Part shown: one piece after another, positions 1-13,800 of the stretch
How positions within the stretch are numbered: position 1 is the first letter of the stretch
How the letters are laid out: each line of letters starts with the position of its first letter
NCBI RefSeq assembly: GCF_027580225.2
Contig: NC_073356.2
Span: 2,418,001 to 2,482,000, forward strand
Length of the DNA: 64,000 nt
Direction: 5' to 3'
From: Misgurnus anguillicaudatus
Taxonomy: Eukaryota > Chordata > Actinopteri > Cypriniformes > Cobitidae
Position numbers and translations under genes: made by a program
Notes under the pieces: model-generated
The model's input: the letters and a program-made list of their open reading frames with translations, nothing else
Told to the model about the DNA's origin: nothing
Database searches by the model: none

Positions 1-2365
1 TTTCAATTTAAGAAAGAGACCAAGACATACAATTAGCAAAAATACATCAGATGCCAACAGTGTCTTTGGGGTTTGAAAGAAGCAAACAAATCTTCTTTAG
101 ATCTGATAGTTTTCATGTATTTGTGGGTTTGACTCTGACTGTACCAGCCAGCCAACAGTCTTAGCATAGGCAGCAATACACAGGACCAGGTTTTGCTGGC
201 CCAGCTTCAACTCATCCTCTGTAGTCTAGTGGTTGGAGCACTGATTCTCCCATATGGGAGACCCAGGTTCAAATTCCACAAGGTTTAAGGGGTATTATCC
301 ATTGACCAGTAGTCACTGCTTTAGCTCTGATAGAGTTTGTGGGCATCTTATAGCCTGCAATTCTATTTTCCCTTCCCAAAGCCAGTAGGTTGTTCATTTT
401 ATTACTGTTCCTAAGTCTCCTAAAGCAGTCTTCATAGTTGATGTGGGCTTAAGGTTTCTGCTGGACATTTGAGATCAAATTTAACATAGAGTACTGGACA
501 TAACATTTAGTGCTTTCAAGCAAAATATATCCATGTAAGTTTCAATTTAAGAAAGAGTCCTGGACATACAATTAACAAAAAATACATCAGATGCCAACAG
601 TGTCTTTGGGTTTTGAAAGAAGCAAACAAATCTTCTGATAGTTTTCATGTATTTGTGGGTTTGACTCTGACTGTACCAGCCAGCCAACAGTCTTAGCATA
701 GGCAGCAATACACAGGACCAGGTTTTGCTGGCCCAGCTTCAACTCATCCTCTGTAGTCTAGTGGTTAGAGCATTGATTCTCCCATATGGGAGACCCAGGT
801 TCAAATCCCACAAGGTTTAAGGGGTATTATCCATTGACCAGTAGTCACTGCTTTAGCTCTGATAGAGTTTGTGGGCATCTTACAGCCTGCAATTCTATTT
901 TCCCTTCCCAAAGCCAGTAGGTTGTTCATTTTATTACTGTTCCTAAGTCTCCTAAAGCAGTCTTCATAGTTGATGTGGGCTTAAGGTTTCTGCTGGACAT
1001 TTGAGATCAAATTTAACATAGAGTACTGGACATAGCATTTAGTGCTTTCAAGCAAAATATATCCATGTAAGTTTCAATTTAAGAAAGAGACCAAGACATA
1101 CAATTAGCAAAAAATACATCAGATGCCAACAGTGTCTTTGGGTTTTGATAGAAGCAAACAAATCTTCTTTAGATCTGATAGTTTTCATGTATTTATGGGT
1201 TTGACTCTGACTGTACCAGCCAGCCAACAGTCTTAGCATAGGCAGCAATACACAGGACCAGGTTTTGCTGGCCCAGCTTCAACTCATCCTCTGTAGTCTA
1301 GTGGTTGGAGCACTGATTCTCCCATATGGGAGACCCAGGTTCAAATTCCACAAGGTTTAAGGGGTATTATCCATTGACCAGTAGTCACTGCTTTAGCTCT
1401 GATAGAGTTTGTGGGCATCTTATAGCCTGCAATTCTATTTTCCCTTCCCAAAGCCAGTAGGTTGTTCATTTTATTACTGTACCTAAGTCTCCTAAAGCAG
1501 TCTTCATAGTTGATGTGGGCTTAAGGTTTCTGCTGGACATTTGAGATCAAATTTAACATAGAGTACTGGACATAGCATTTAGTGCTTTCAGGCAAAATAT
1601 ATCCATGTAAGTTTCAATTTAAGAAAGAGACCAAGACATACAATTAGCAAAAATACATCAGATGCCAACAGTGTCTTTGGGGTTTGAAAGAAGCAAACAA
1701 ATCTTCTTTAGATCTGATAGTTTTCATGTATTTGTGGGTTTGACTCTGACTGTACCAGCCAGCCAACAGTCTTAGCATAGGCAGCAATACACAGGACCAG
1801 GTTTTGCTGGCCCAGCTTCAACTCATCCTCTGTAGTCTAGTGGTTGGAGCACTGATTCTCCCATATGGGAGACCCAGGTTCAAATCCCCCAAGGTTTAAG
1901 GGGTATTCTCCATTGACCAGTAGTCAATTCTTTAGCTCTGATAGAGTTTATAGGCATCTTACAGCCTGCAATTCTTTTTTCCCTTCCCAAAGCCAGTAGG
2001 TTGTTCATTTTATTACTGTTCTTAAGTCTCCTAAAGCAGTCTTCATAGTTGATGTGGGCTTAAGGTTTCTGCTGGACATTTGAGATCAAATTTAACATAG
2101 AGTACTGGACATAGCATTTCGTGCTTTCAAGCAAAATATATCCATGTAAGTTTCAATTTAAGAAAGAGACCAAGACATACAATTAACAAAAAATACATCA
2201 GATGCCAACAGTGTCTTTGGGTTTTGAAAGAAGCAAACAAATCTTCTTTAGATCTGATAGTTTTCATGTATTTGTGGGTTTGACTCTGACTGTACCAGCC
2301 AGCCAACAGTCTTAGCATAGGCAGCAATACACAGGACCAGGTTTTGCTGGCCCAGCTTCAACTCA

Positions 2366-2434
2366 TCCTCTGTAGTCTAGTGGTTAGAGCATTGATTCTC
2401 CCATATGGGAGACCCAGGTTCAAATCCCACAAGG
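2366..2434 (+). other. tRNA-like head with A and B boxes (example of ~84 copies)
   Basis: TAGTCTAGTGG at 2373-2383 fits the Pol III A-box consensus TRGYNNARNGG exactly, and GGTTCAAATCC at 2417-2427 fits the B-box consensus. The 33-bp gap between them is tRNA-like. Between them lies the palindrome TCTCCCATATGGGAGA. The overall match resembles tRNA-Gly or tRNA-Glu type sequence (GGGAGACCC then GGTTCAAATCCC), as in tRNA-derived SINE heads. The acceptor and T stems do not pair well, so this is not a working tRNA. The same module starts at about 216, 748, 1288, 1827 and so on through about 44,495. Confidence 0.85.
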
Positions 2435-2515
2435 TTTAAGGGGTATTATCCATTGACCAGTAGTCACTGCTTTAGCTCTGATAGAGTTTATAGGCATCTT
2501 ACAGCCTGCAATTCG

Positions 2516-2520
2516 TTTTT
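2516..2520 (+). terminator. Candidate Pol III terminator (T5 run), example unit
   Basis: A TTTTT run follows the B box by about 90 bp in this unit. A run at this place is kept in nearly every monomer but its length varies by type: T4 in TTCTATTTTCCC units, T5 in TTCGTTTTTCCC units, T6 in TTCTTTTTTCCC units and T4 in TTCGTTTTCCC units. Pol III terminates at T4 or longer on the coding strand, so the predicted transcript is about 150-160 nt. Transcription itself cannot be seen here. Confidence 0.5.
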
Positions 2521-4823
2521 CCCTTCCCAAAGCCAGTAGGTTGTTCATTTTATTACTGTTCCTAAGTCTCCTAAAGCAGTCTTCATAGTTGATGTGGGCT
2601 TAATGTTTCTGCTGGACATTTGAGATCAAATTTAACATAGAGTACTGGACATAACATTTAGTGCTTTCAAGCAAAATATATCCATGTAAGTTTCAATTTA
2701 AGAAAGAGACCAAGACATACAATTAGCAAAAAATACATCAGATGCCAACAGTGTCTTTGGGTTTTGATAGAAGCAAACAAATCTTCTTTAGATCTGATAG
2801 TTTTCATGTATTTATGGGTTTGACTCTGACTGTACCAGCCAGCCAACAGTCTTAGCATAGGCAGCAATACACAGGACCAGGTTTGCTGGTCCAGCTTCAA
2901 CTCATCCTCTGTAGTCTAGTGGTTGGAGCACTGATTCTCCCATATGGGAGACCCAGGTTCAAATTCCACAAGGTTTAAGGGGTATTATCCATTGACCAGT
3001 AGTCACTGCTTTAGCTCTGATAGAGTTTGTGGGCATCTTATAGTCTGCAATTCTATTTTCCCTTCCCAAAGCCAGTAGGTTGTTCATTTTATTACTGTAC
3101 CTAAGTCTCCTAAAGCAGTCTTCATAGTTGATGTGGGCTTAAGGTTTCTGTTGGACATTTGAGATCAAATTTAACATAGAGTACTGGACATAGCATTTAG
3201 TGCTTTCAGGCAAAATATATCCATGTAAGTTTCAATTTAAGAAAGAGACCAAGACATACAATTAGCAAAAATACATCAGATGCCAACAGTGTCTTTGGGG
3301 TTTGAAAGAAGCAAACAAATCTTCTTTAGATCTGATAGTTTTCATGTATTTGTGGGTTTGACTCTGACTGTACCAGCCAGCCAACAGTCTTAGCATAGGC
3401 AGCAATACACAGGACCAGGTTTTGCTGGCCCAGCTTCAACTCATCCTCTGTAGTCTAGTGGTTGGAGCACTGATTCTCCCATATGGGAGACCCAGGTTCA
3501 AATTCCACAAGGTTTAAGGGGTATTATCCATTGACCAGTAGTCACTGCTTTAGCTCTGATAGAGTTTGTGGGCATCTTATAGCCTGCAATTCTATTTTCC
3601 CTTCCCAAAGCCAGTAGGTTGTTCATTTTATTACTGTACCTAAGTCTCCTAAAGCAGTCTTCATAGTTGATGTGGGCTTAAGGTTTCTGTTGGACATTTG
3701 AGATCAAATTTAACATAGAGTACTGGACATAACATTTAGTGCTTTCAAGCAAAATGTATCCATGTAAGTTTCAATTTAAGAAAGAGTCCTGGACATACAA
3801 TTAACAAAAAATACATCAGATGCCAACAGTGTCTTTGGGTTTTGAAAGAAGCAAACAAATCTTCTTTAGATCTGATAGTTTTCATGTATTTGTGGGTTTG
3901 ACTCTGACTGTACCAGCCAGCCAACAGTCTTAGCACAGGCAGCAATACACAGGACCAGGTTTTGCTGGCCCAGCTTCAACTCATCCTCTGTAGTCTAGTG
4001 GTTAGAGCATTGATTCTCCCATATGGGAGACCCAGGTTCAAATCCCACAAGGTTTAAGGGGTATTATCCATTGACCAGTAGTCACTGCTTTAGCTCTGAT
4101 AGAGTTTGTGGGCATCTTATAGTCTGCAATTCTATTTTCCCTTCCCAAAGCCAGTAGGTTGTTCATTTTATTACTGTACCTAAGTCTCCTAAAGCAGTCT
4201 TCATAGTTGATGTGGGCTTAAGGTTTCTGCTGGACATTTGAGATCAAATTTAACATAGAGTACTGGACATAGCATTTAGTGCTTTCAAGCAAAATATATC
4301 CATGTAAGTTTCAATTTAAGAAAGAGACCAAGACATACAATTAGCAAAAATACATCAGATGCCAACAGTGTCTTTGGGTTTTGAAAGAAGCAAACAAATC
4401 TTCTTTAGATCTGATAGTTTTCATGTATTTGTGGGTTTGACTCTGACTGTACCAGCCAGCCAACAGTCTTAGCATAGGCAGCAATACACAGGACCAGGTT
4501 TTGCTGGCCCAGCTTCAACTCATCCTCTGTAGTCTAGTGGTTAGAGCATTGATTCTCCCATATGGGAGACCCAGGTTCAAATCCCACAAGGTTTAAGGGG
4601 TATTATCCATTGACCAGTAGTCACTGCTTTAGCTCTGATAGAGTTTATGGGCATCTTACAGCCTGCAATTGGTTTTTCCCTTCCCAAAGCCAATAGGTTG
4701 TTCATTTTATTACTGTTCCTAAGTCTCCTAAAGCAGTCTTCATAGTTGATGTGGGCTTAATGTTTCTGTTGGACATTTGAGATCAAATTTAACATAGAGT
4801 ACTGGACATAACATTTAGTGCTT

Positions 4824-4868
4824 TCAAGCAAAATGTATCCATGTAAGTCCTGGACATACAATTAACAA
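4824..4868 (+). repeat. Monomer with 16-bp deletion (AGT microhomology)
   Basis: At about 4,843-4,853 the usual GTAAGTTTCAATTTAAGAAAGAG block followed by TCCTGGACATAC is shortened to GTAAGTCCTGGACATAC. The lost stretch is flanked by AGT on both sides, a slippage or microhomology-mediated change. It is visible once in the array. Confidence 0.75.
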
Positions 4869-7800
4869 AAAATACATCAGATGCCAACAGTGTCTTTGGG
4901 TTTTGAAAGAAGCAAACAAATCTTCTGATAGTTTTCATGTATTTGTGGGTTTGACTCTGACTGTACCAGCCAGCCAACAGTCTTAGCATAGGCAGCAATA
5001 CACAGGACCAGGTTTTGCTGGCCCAGCTTCAACTCATCCTCTGTAGTCTAGTGGTTAGAGCATTGATTCTCCCATATGGGAGACCCAGGTTCAAATCCCA
5101 CAAGGTTTAAGGGGTATTATCCATTGACCAGTAGTCACTGCTTTAGCTCTGATAGAGTTTGTGGGCATCTTATAGCCTGCAATTCCTTTTTCCCTTCCCA
5201 AAGCCAGTAGGTTGTTCATTTTATTACTGTACCTAAGTCTCCTAAAGCAGTCTTCATAGTTGATGTGGGCTTAAGGTTTCTGCTGGACATTTGAGATCAA
5301 ATTTAACATAGAGTACTGGACATAGCATTTAGTGCTTTCAGGCAAAATATATCCATGTAAGTTTCAATTTAAGAAAGAGACCAAGACATACAATTAGCAA
5401 AAATACATCAGATGCCAACAGTGTCTTTGGGGTTTGAAAGAAGCAAACAAATCTTCTTTAGATCTGATAGTTTTCATGTATTTGTGGGTTTGACTCTGAC
5501 TGTACCAGCCAGCCAACAGTCTGATCATAGTCAGCAATACAGATTTTGCTGGCCCAGCTTCAACTCATCCTCTTTAGTCTAATGGTTAGAGCACTGATTC
5601 TCCCATATGGGAGACCAGGGTTCAAATCCCCCAAGGTTTAAGGGGTATTCTCCATTGACCAGTAGTCAATTCTTTAGCTCTGATAGAGTTTATAGGCATC
5701 TTACAGCCTGCAATTCTTTTTTCCCTTCCCAAAGCCAGTAGGTTGTTCATTTTATTACTGTTCTTAAGTCTCCTAAATCAGTCTTCATAGTTGATGTGGG
5801 CTTAAGGTTTCTGCTGGACATTTGAGATCAAATTTAACATAGAGTACTGGACATAGCATTTCGTGCTTTCAAGCAAAATATATCCATGTAAGTTTCAATT
5901 TAAGAAAGAGACCAAGACATACAATTAACAAAAAATACATCAGATGCCAACAGTGTCTTTGGGTTTTGAAAGAAGCAAACAAATCTTCTTTAGATCTGAT
6001 AGTTTTCATGTATTTGTGGGTTTGACTCTGACTGTACCAGCCAGCCAACAGTCTTAGCATAGGCAGCAATACACAGGACCAGGTTTTGCTGGCCCAGCTT
6101 CAACTCATCCTCTGTAGTCTAGTGGTTAGAGCATTGATTCTCCCATATGGGAGACCCAGGTTCAAATCCCACAAGGTTTAAGGGGTATTCTCCATTGACC
6201 AGTAGTCACTTCTTTAGCTCTGATAGAGTTTATAGGCATCTTACAGCCTGCAATTCGTTTTTCCCTTCCCAAAGCCAGTAGGTTGTTCATTTTATTACTG
6301 TTCCTAAGTCTCCTAAAGCAGTCTTCATAGTTGATGTGGGCTTAATGTTTCTGCTGGACATTTGAGATCAAATTTAACATAGAGTACTGGACATAACATT
6401 TAGTGCTTTCAAGCAAAATATATCCATGTAAGTTTCAATTTAAGAAAGAGACCAAGACATACAATTAGCAAAAAATACATCAGATGCCAACAGTGTCTTT
6501 GGGTTTTGATAGAAGCAAACAAATCTTCTTTAGATCTGATAGTTTTCATGTATTTATGGGTTTGACTCTGACTGTACCAGCCAGCCAACAGTCTTAGCAT
6601 AGGCAGCAATACACAGGACCAGGTTTGCTGGTCCAGCTTCAACTCATCCTCTGTAGTCTAGTGGTTGGAGCACTGATTCTCCCATATGGGAGACCCAGGT
6701 TCAAATTCCACAAGGTTTAAGGGGTATTATCCATTGACCAGTAGTCACTGCTTTAGCTCTGATAGAGTTTGTGGGCATCTTATAGTCTGCAATTCTATTT
6801 TCCCTTCCCAAAGCCAGTAGGTTGTTCATTTTATTACTGTACCTAAGTCTCCTAAAGCAGTCTTCATAGTTGATGTGGGCTTAAGGTTTCTGTTGGACAT
6901 TTGAGATCAAATTTAACATAGAGTACTGGACATAGCATTTAGTGCTTTCAGGCAAAATATATCCATGTAAGTTTCAATTTAAGAAAGAGACCAAGACATA
7001 CAATTAGCAAAAATACATCAGATGCCAACAGTGTCTTTGGGGTTTGAAAGAAGCAAACAAATCTTCTTTAGATCTGATAGTTTTCATGTATTTGTGGGTT
7101 TGACTCTGACTGTACCAGCCAGCCAACAGTCTTAGCATAGGCAGCAATACACAGGACCAGGTTTTGCTGGCCCAGCTTCAACTCATCCTCTGTAGTCTAG
7201 TGGTTGGAGCACTGGTTCTCCCATATGGGAGACCCAGGTTTAAATCCCACAAGGTTTAAGGGGTATTATCCATTGACCAGTAGGCACTGCTTTAGCTCTG
7301 ATAGAGTTTGTGGGCATCTTATAGCCTGCAATTCGTTTTTCCCTTCCCAAAGCCAGTAGGTTGTTCATTTTATTACTGTTCCTAAGTCTCCTAAAGCAGT
7401 CTTCATAGTTGATGTGGGCTTAATGTTTCTGTTGGACATTTGAGATCAAATTTAACATAGAGTACTGGACATAACATTTAGTGCTTTCAAGCAAAATGTA
7501 TCCATGTAAGTTTCAATTTAAGAAAGAGTCCTGGACATACAATTAACAAAAAATACATCAGATGCCAACAGTGTCTTTGGGTTTTGAAAGAAGCAAACAA
7601 ATCTTCTGATAGTTTTCATGTATTTGTGGGTTTGACTCTGACTGTACCAGCCAGCCAACAGTCTTAGCATAGGCAGCAATACACAGGACCAGGTTTTGCT
7701 GGCCCAGCTTCAACTCATCCTCTGTAGTCTAGTGGTTAGAGCATTGATTCTCCCATATGGGAGACCCAGGTTCAAATCCCACAAGGTTTAAGGGGTATTA

Positions 7801-10800
7801 TCCATTGACCAGTAGTCACTGCTTTAGCTCTGATAGAGTTTATAGGCATCTTACAGCCTGCAATTCGTTTTCCCTTCCCAAAGCCAGTAGGTTGTTCATT
7901 TTATTACTGTTCCTAAGTCTCCTAAAGCAGTCTTCATAGTTGATGTGGGCTTAAGGTTTCTGCTGGACATTTGAGATCAAATTTAACATAGAGTACTGGA
8001 CATAACATTTAGTGCTTTCAAGCAAAATATATCCATGTAAGTTTCAATTTAAGAAAGAGACCAAGACATACAATTAGCAAAAAATACATCAGATGCCAAC
8101 AGTGTCTTTGGGTTTTGATAGAAGCAAACAAATCTTCTTTAGATCTGATAGTTTTCATGTATTTATGGGTTTGACTCTGACTGTACCAGCCAGCCAACAG
8201 TCTTAGCATAGGCAGCAATACACAGGACCAGGTTTGCTGGTCCAGCTTCAACTCATCCTCTGTAGTCTAGTGGTTGGAGCACTGATTCTCCCATATGGGA
8301 GACCCAGGTTCAAATTCCACAAGGTTTAAGGGGTATTATCCATTGACCAGTAGTCACTGCTTTAGCTCTGATAGAGTTTGTGGGCATCTTATAGTCTGCA
8401 ATTCTATTTTCCCTTCCCAAAGCCAGTAGGTTGTTCATTTTATTACTGTACCTAAGTCTCCTAAAGCAGTCTTCATAGTTGATGTGGGCTTAAGGTTTCT
8501 GTTGGACATTTGAGATCAAATTTAACATAGAGTACTGGACATAACATTTAGTGCTTTCAAGCAAAATGTATCCATGTAAGTTTCAATTTAAGAAAGAGTC
8601 CTGGACATACAATTAACAAAAAATACATCAGATGCCAACAGTGTCTTTGGGTTTTGAAAGAAGCAAACAAATCTTCTTTAGATCTGATAGTTTTCATGTA
8701 TTTGTGGGTTTGACTCTGACTGTACCAGCCAGCCAACAGTCTTAGCATAGGCAGCAATACACAGGACCAGGTTTTGCTGGCCCAGCTTCAACTCATCCTC
8801 TTTAGTCTAATGGTTAGAGCACTGATTCTCCCATATGGGAGACCAGGGTTCAAATCCCCCAAGGTTTAAGGGGTATTCTCCATTGACCAGTAGTCAATTC
8901 TTTAGCTCTGATAGAGTTTATAGGCATCTTACAGCCTGCAATTCTTTTTTCCCTTCCCAAAGCCAGTAGGTTGTTCATTTTATTACTGTTCTTAAGTCTC
9001 CTAAATCAGTCTTCATAGTTGATGTGGGCTTAAGGTTTCTGCTGGACATTTGAGATCAAATTTAACATAGAGTACTGGACATAGCATTTCGTGCTTTCAA
9101 GCAAAATATATCCATGTAAGTTTCAATTTAAGAAAGAGACCAAGACATACAATTAACAAAAAATACATCAGATGCCAACAGTGTCTTTGGGTTTTGAAAG
9201 AAGCAAACAAATCTTCTTTAGATCTGATAGTTTTCATGTATTTGTGGGTTTGACTCTGACTGTACCAGCCAGCCAACAGTCTTAGCATAGGCAGCAATAC
9301 ACAGGACCAGGTTTTGCTGGCCCAGCTTCAACTCATCCTCTGTAGTCTAGTGGTTAGAGCATTGATTCTCCCATATGGGAGACCCAGGTTCAAATCCCAC
9401 AAGGTTTAAGGGGTATTATCCATTGACCAGTAGTCACTGCTTTAGCTCTGATAGAGTTTATAGGCATCTTACAGCCTGCAATTCGTTTTTCCCTTCCCAA
9501 AGCCAGTAGGTTGTTCATTTTATTACTGTTCCTAAGTCTCCTAAAGCAGTCTTCATAGTTGATGTGGGCTTAATGTTTCTGCTGGACATTTGAGATCAAA
9601 TTTAACATAGAGTACTGGACATAACATTTAGTGCTTTCAAGCAAAATATATCCATGTAAGTTTCAATTTAAGAAAGAGACCAAGACATACAATTAGCAAA
9701 AAATACATCAGATGCCAACAGTGTCTTTGGGTTTTGATAGAAGCAAACAAATCTTCTTTAGATCTGATAGTTTTCATGTATTTATGGGTTTGACTCTGAC
9801 TGTACCAGCCAGCCAACAGTCTTAGCATAGGCAGCAATACACAGGACCAGGTTTGCTGGTCCAGCTTCAACTCATCCTCTGTAGTCTAGTGGTTGGAGCA
9901 CTGATTCTCCCATATGGGAGACCCAGGTTCAAATTCCACAAGGTTTAAGGGGTATTATCCATTGACCAGTAGTCACTGCTTTAGCTCTGATAGAGTTTGT
10001 GGGCATCTTATAGTCTGCAATTCTATTTTCCCTTCCCAAAGCCAGTAGGTTGTTCATTTTATTACTGTACCTAAGTCTCCTAAAGCAGTCTTCATAGTTG
10101 ATGTGGGCTTAAGGTTTCTGTTGGACATTTGAGATCAAATTTAACATAGAGTACTGGACATAGCATTTAGTGCTTTCAGGCAAAATATATCCATGTAAGT
10201 TTCAATTTAAGAAAGAGACCAAGACATACAATTAGCAAAAATACATCAGATGCCAACAGTGTCTTTGGGGTTTGAAAGAAGCAAACAAATCTTCTTTAGA
10301 TCTGATAGTTTTCATGTATTTGTGGGTTTGACTCTGACTGTACCAGCCAGCCAACAGTCTTAGCATAGGCAGCAATACACAGGACCAGGTTTTGCTGGCC
10401 CAGCTTCAACTCATCCTCTGTAGTCTAATGGTTAGAGCACTGATTCTCCCATATGGGAGACCCAGGTTCAAATCCCACAAGGTTTAAGGGGTATTCTCCA
10501 TTGACCAGTAGTCAATTCTTTAGCTCTGATAGAGTTTATAGGCATCTTACAGCCTGCAATTCTTTTTTCCCTTCCCAAAGCCAGTAGGTTGTTCATTTTA
10601 TTACTGTTCTTAAGTCTCCTAAATCAGTCTTCATAGTTGATGTGGGCTTAAGGTTTCTGCTGGACATTTGAGATCAAATTTAACATAGAGTACTGGACAT
10701 AACATTTAGTGCTTTCAAGCAAAATATATCCATGTAAGTTTCAATTTAAGAAAGAGACCAAGACATACAATTAACAAAAAATACATCAGATGCCAACAGT

Positions 10801-13800
10801 GTCTTTGGGTTTTGAAAGAAGCAAACAAATCTTCTTTAGATCTGATAGTTTTCATGTATTTGTGGGTTTGACTCTGACTGTACCAGCCAGCCAACAGTCT
10901 TAGCATAGGCAGCAATACACAGGACCAGGTTTTGCTGGCCCAGCTTCAACTCATCCTCTGTAGTCTAGTGGTTAGAGCATTGATTCTCCCATATGGGAGA
11001 CCCAGGTTCAAATCCCACAAGGTTTAAGGGGTATTATCCATTGACCAGTAGTCACTGCTTTAGCTCTGATAGAGTTTATAGGCATCTTACAGCCTGCAAT
11101 TCGTTTTTCCCTTCCCAAAGCCAGTAGGTTGTTCATTTTATTACTGTTCCTAAGTCTCCTAAAGCAGTCTTCATAGTTGATGTGGGCTTAAGGTTTCTGC
11201 TGGACATTTGAGATCAAATTTAACATAGAGTACTGGACATAACATTTAGTGCTTTCAAGCAAAATATATCCATGTAAGTTTCAATTTAAGAAAGAGACCA
11301 AGACATACAATTAGCAAAAAATACATCAGATGCCAACAGTGTCTTTGGGTTTTGATAGAAGCAAACAAATCTTCTTTAGATCTGATAGTTTTCATGTATT
11401 TATGGGTTTGACTCTGACTGTACCAGCCAGCCAACAGTCTTAGCATAGGCAGCAATACACAGGACCAGGTTTGCTGGTCCAGCTTCAACTCATCCTCTGT
11501 AGTCTAGTGGTTGGAGCACTGATTCTCCCATATGGGAGACCCAGGTTCAAATTCCACAAGGTTTAAGGGGTATTATCCATTGACCAGTAGTCACTGCTTT
11601 AGCTCTGATAGAGTTTGTGGGCATCTTATAGTCTGCAATTCTATTTTCCCTTCCCAAAGCCAGTAGGTTGTTCATTTTATTACTGTACCTAAGTCTCCTA
11701 AAGCAGTCTTCATAGTTGATGTGGGCTTAAGGTTTCTGTTGGACATTTGAGATCAAATTTAACATAGAGTACTGGACATAACATTTAGTGCTTTCAAGCA
11801 AAATGTATCCATGTAAGTTTCAATTTAAGAAAGAGACCAAGACATACAATTAACAAAAAATACATCAGATGCCAACAGTGTCTTTGGGTTTTGAAAGAAG
11901 CAAACAAATCTTCTTTAGATCTGATAGTTTTCATGTATTTGTGGGTTTGACTCTGACTGTACCAGCCAGCCAACAGTCTTAGCATAGGCAGCAATACACA
12001 GGACCAGGTTTTGCTGGCCCAGCTTCAACTCATCCTCTGTAGTCTAGTGGTTAGAGCATTGATTCTCCCATATGGGAGACCCAGGTTCAAATCCCACAAG
12101 GTTTAAGGGGTATTATCCATTGACCAGTAGTCACTGCTTTAGCTCTGATAGAGTTTATAGGCATCTTACAGCCTGCAATTCGTTTTCCCTTCCCAAAGCC
12201 AGTAGGTTGTTCATTTTATTACTGTTCCTAAGTCTCCTAAAGCAGTCTTCATAGTTGATGTGGGCTTAAGGTTTCTGCTGGACATTTGAGATCAAATTTA
12301 ACATAGAGTACTGGACATAGCATTTAGTGCTTTCAGGCAAAATATATCCATGTAAGTTTCAATTTAAGAAAGAGACCAAGACATACAATTAGCAAAAATA
12401 CATCAGATGCCAACAGTGTCTTTGGGGTTTGAAAGAAGCAAACAAATCTTCTTTAGATCTGATAGTTTTCATGTATTTGTGGGTTTGACTCTGACTGTAC
12501 CAGCCAGCCAACAGTCTTAGCATAGGCAGCAATACACAGGACCAGGTTTTGCTGGCCCAGCTTCAACTCATCCTCTGTAGTCTAGTGGTTAGAGCATTGA
12601 TTCTCCCATATGGGAGACCCAGGTTCAAATCCCACAAGGTTTAAGGGGTATTATCCATTGACCAGTAGTCACTGCTTTAGCTCTGATAGAGTTTGTGGGC
12701 ATCTTATAGCCTGCAATTCTATTTTCCCTTCCCAAAGCCAGTAGGTTGTTCATTTTATTACTGTTCCTAAGTCTCCTAAAGCAGTCTTCATAGTTGATGT
12801 GGGCTTAATGTTTCTGTTGGACATTTGAGATCAAATTTAACATAGAGTACTGGACATAACATTTAGTGCTTTCAGGCAAAATATATCCATGTAAGTTTCA
12901 ATTTAAGAAAGAGACCAAGACATACAATTAGCAAAAATACATCAGATGCCAACAGTGTCTTTGGGTTTTGAAAGAAGCAAACAAATCTTCTTTAGATCTG
13001 ATAGTTTTCATGTATTTGTGGGTTTGACTCTGACTGTACCAGCCAGCCAACAGTCTTAGCATAGGCAGCAATACACAGGACCAGGTTTTGCTGGCCCAGC
13101 TTCAACTCATCCTCTGTAGTCTAGTGGTTGGAGCACTGATTCTCCCATATGGGAGACCCAGGTTCAAATTCCACAAGGTTTAAGGGGTATTATCCATTGA
13201 CCAGTAGTCACTGCTTTAGCTCTGATAGAGTTTGTGGGCATCTTATAGCCTGCAATTCTATTTTCCCTTCCCAAAGCCAGTAGGTTGTTCATTTTATTAC
13301 TGTACCTAAGTCTCCTAAAGCAGTCTTCATAGTTGATGTGGGCTTAAGGTTTCTGCTGGACATTTGAGATCAAATTTAACATAGAGTACTGGACATAGCA
13401 TTTAGTGCTTTCAGGCAAAATATATCCATGTAAGTTTCAATTTAAGAAAGAGACCAAGACATACAATTAGCAAAAATACATCAGATGCCAACAGTGTCTT
13501 TGGGGTTTGAAAGAAGCAAACAAATCTTCTTTAGATCTGATAGTTTTCATGTATTTGTGGGTTTGACTCTGACTGTACCAGCCAGCCAACAGTCTTAGCA
13601 TAGGCAGCAATACACAGGACCAGGTTTTGCTGGCCCAGCTTCAACTCATCCTCTGTAGTCTAGTGGTTAGAGCATTGATTCTCCCATATGGGAGACCCAG
13701 GTTCAAATCCCACAAGGTTTAAGGGGTATTATCCATTGACCAGTAGTCACTGCTTTAGCTCTGATAGAGTTTGTGGGCATCTTACAGCCTGCAATTCGTT

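Larger units (their letters stand above)
2127..2666 (+). repeat. Representative satellite monomer (540 bp)
   Basis: One full monomer, given as a reference for the array. It contains the upstream AT-rich half (2127-2365), the tRNA-like head (2366-2434), a post-head segment ending in a T5 run (2435-2520) and a linker (2521-2666). Variant positions seen across the array: AAGAGACCAAGACAT versus AAGAGTCCTGGACAT, GAAAGAAGC versus GATAGAAGC, presence or absence of TTTAGATCT, TTCTATTTTCCC versus TTCGTTTTTCCC, and TACTGTACC versus TACTGTTCC. These variants sort into recurrent monomer types and are useful for phasing higher-order structure. Confidence 0.93.
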
